In this document: positions 63,557 to 64,000 of the stretch, in pieces
How positions within the stretch are numbered: the stretch's first letter is position 1
How the letters are laid out: every line of letters begins with the position of its first letter
NCBI GenBank assembly: GCA_964030475.1
Contig: CAXIPT010000003.1
Location: forward strand, 6,826,511-6,890,510
Length of the DNA stretch: 64,000 bases
Origin: Tethya wilhelma
Taxonomy: Eukaryota > Porifera > Demospongiae > Tethyida > Tethyidae
Reading direction: 5' to 3'
The notes under the pieces: generated by a model
The model's database searches: none
Told to the model about the DNA's origin: nothing
Seen by the model: only the letters and a program-made list of their open reading frames with translations
Translations under genes and position numbers: made by a program

Positions 63557-64000
63557 TGAGAATCAACTGTAAGCTGCATGAACACTCAAGCTCAGATGAT
63601 TGACTCTTGCATTGTTTCTATATACAGTTACCATGCGATGAAGGTATTTTCCGGCCATTCACTTTTATTGTTTTGGAGACACTAAAAATCCGAAGATTTT
63701 CAACAGATTTCCATTTTTTTTTCATTTTTTAAGTGAAAAATTGCTCTCAATTTTTCATATTCCGCTTTTTTTGTTTCTGGAAGCACGATAAAATCTGAAA
63801 AGTTACAAGAGATTTTCATATTTCACTTTATCTGGATGCTTATAACAAGATTCCCATTATTTTGTTTGAAGAGATATATCTACATGTGGGTATTATTATA
63901 ATAGAGTGTGGGGTGCCTGATTCAGTAATATTTAAAAAAAATGTTTCACATGACTGGTCATGTGACTCTAGAGACTATTGCCACATGGGTGGGTGGGAAC
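63557..64000. other. no recognised feature at the window end
   Basis: AT-rich sequence with homopolymer T runs; no supported ORF or repeat match. Confidence 0.4.

Overview
This is an AT-rich metazoan window with short introns (about 80-430 bp), clear GT/AG splice signals, hundreds of CA/GT/CT/TAA microsatellite bases and very dense small inverted-repeat transposons. A scavenger-receptor (SRCR) transmembrane protein, POU and Smad genes, BEL/Pao, CR1/L2-like and pogo-like remnants and many foldback elements together fit an early-branching animal. A demosponge such as Amphimedon queenslandica is my best guess; that is inference, not proof. There are seven assembly gaps: single N at 27053, 34749, 35317, 41100, 47360 and 55914, and a 257-N run at 61486-61742. 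Several gaps sit in or beside microsatellites.

Layout. 1-4.7 kb: the 3' end of a retroposon-like ORF with a (TAA)n tail, then a pair of about 240-bp inverted repeats (421-660 and 4430-4675) that enclose SRCR receptor exons and a 5'-truncated non-LTR retrotransposon. 4.8-9.2 kb: a repeat copy carrying several nested miniature elements with 9-bp target duplications. 11.1-15.1 kb (minus): a two-gene DNA transposon, with a Mutator-like/DDE-type transposase and a Ulp1-protease plus PHD-finger protein that share a zinc-knuckle motif. 16-19.2 kb: repeats. 19.2-21.4 kb (minus): a spliced gene of unknown function carrying a 2A-like (StopGo) motif; the same 1,761-bp block recurs at 45.6-47.36 kb. 22.1-26.1 kb: decayed coding fragments, a decayed DDE transposase and, on the minus strand, an intact exon coding a Smad MH2 domain without the C-terminal SSxS. 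26.3-28 kb: local repeats. 30.2-31.6 kb (minus): a CXXC zinc finger fused to a POU domain and POU homeodomain. 32.8-34.75 kb (plus): a second POU gene, divergently arranged and cut by a gap inside its POU domain. 35-43 kb: large duplicated repeats and a second copy of the retroposon-like ORF. 50.5-51.7 kb: a 39-bp coding minisatellite and a large palindrome. 53.8-55.9 kb: a scrambled BEL/Pao element. 58-63.6 kb: zinc-finger and pogo-like fragments and a foldback element.

Only a few loci look like host genes under constraint: the SRCR receptor, the Smad MH2 exon, the two POU genes and possibly the 2A-motif gene. Most of the rest is mobile DNA in various states of decay. The most noteworthy items are the CXXC-POU fusion with its divergent POU neighbour, the Smad MH2 exon lacking the receptor phosphorylation motif, the in-frame internal 2A motif, and several transposon insertions that can be proved against empty sites inside the same window.
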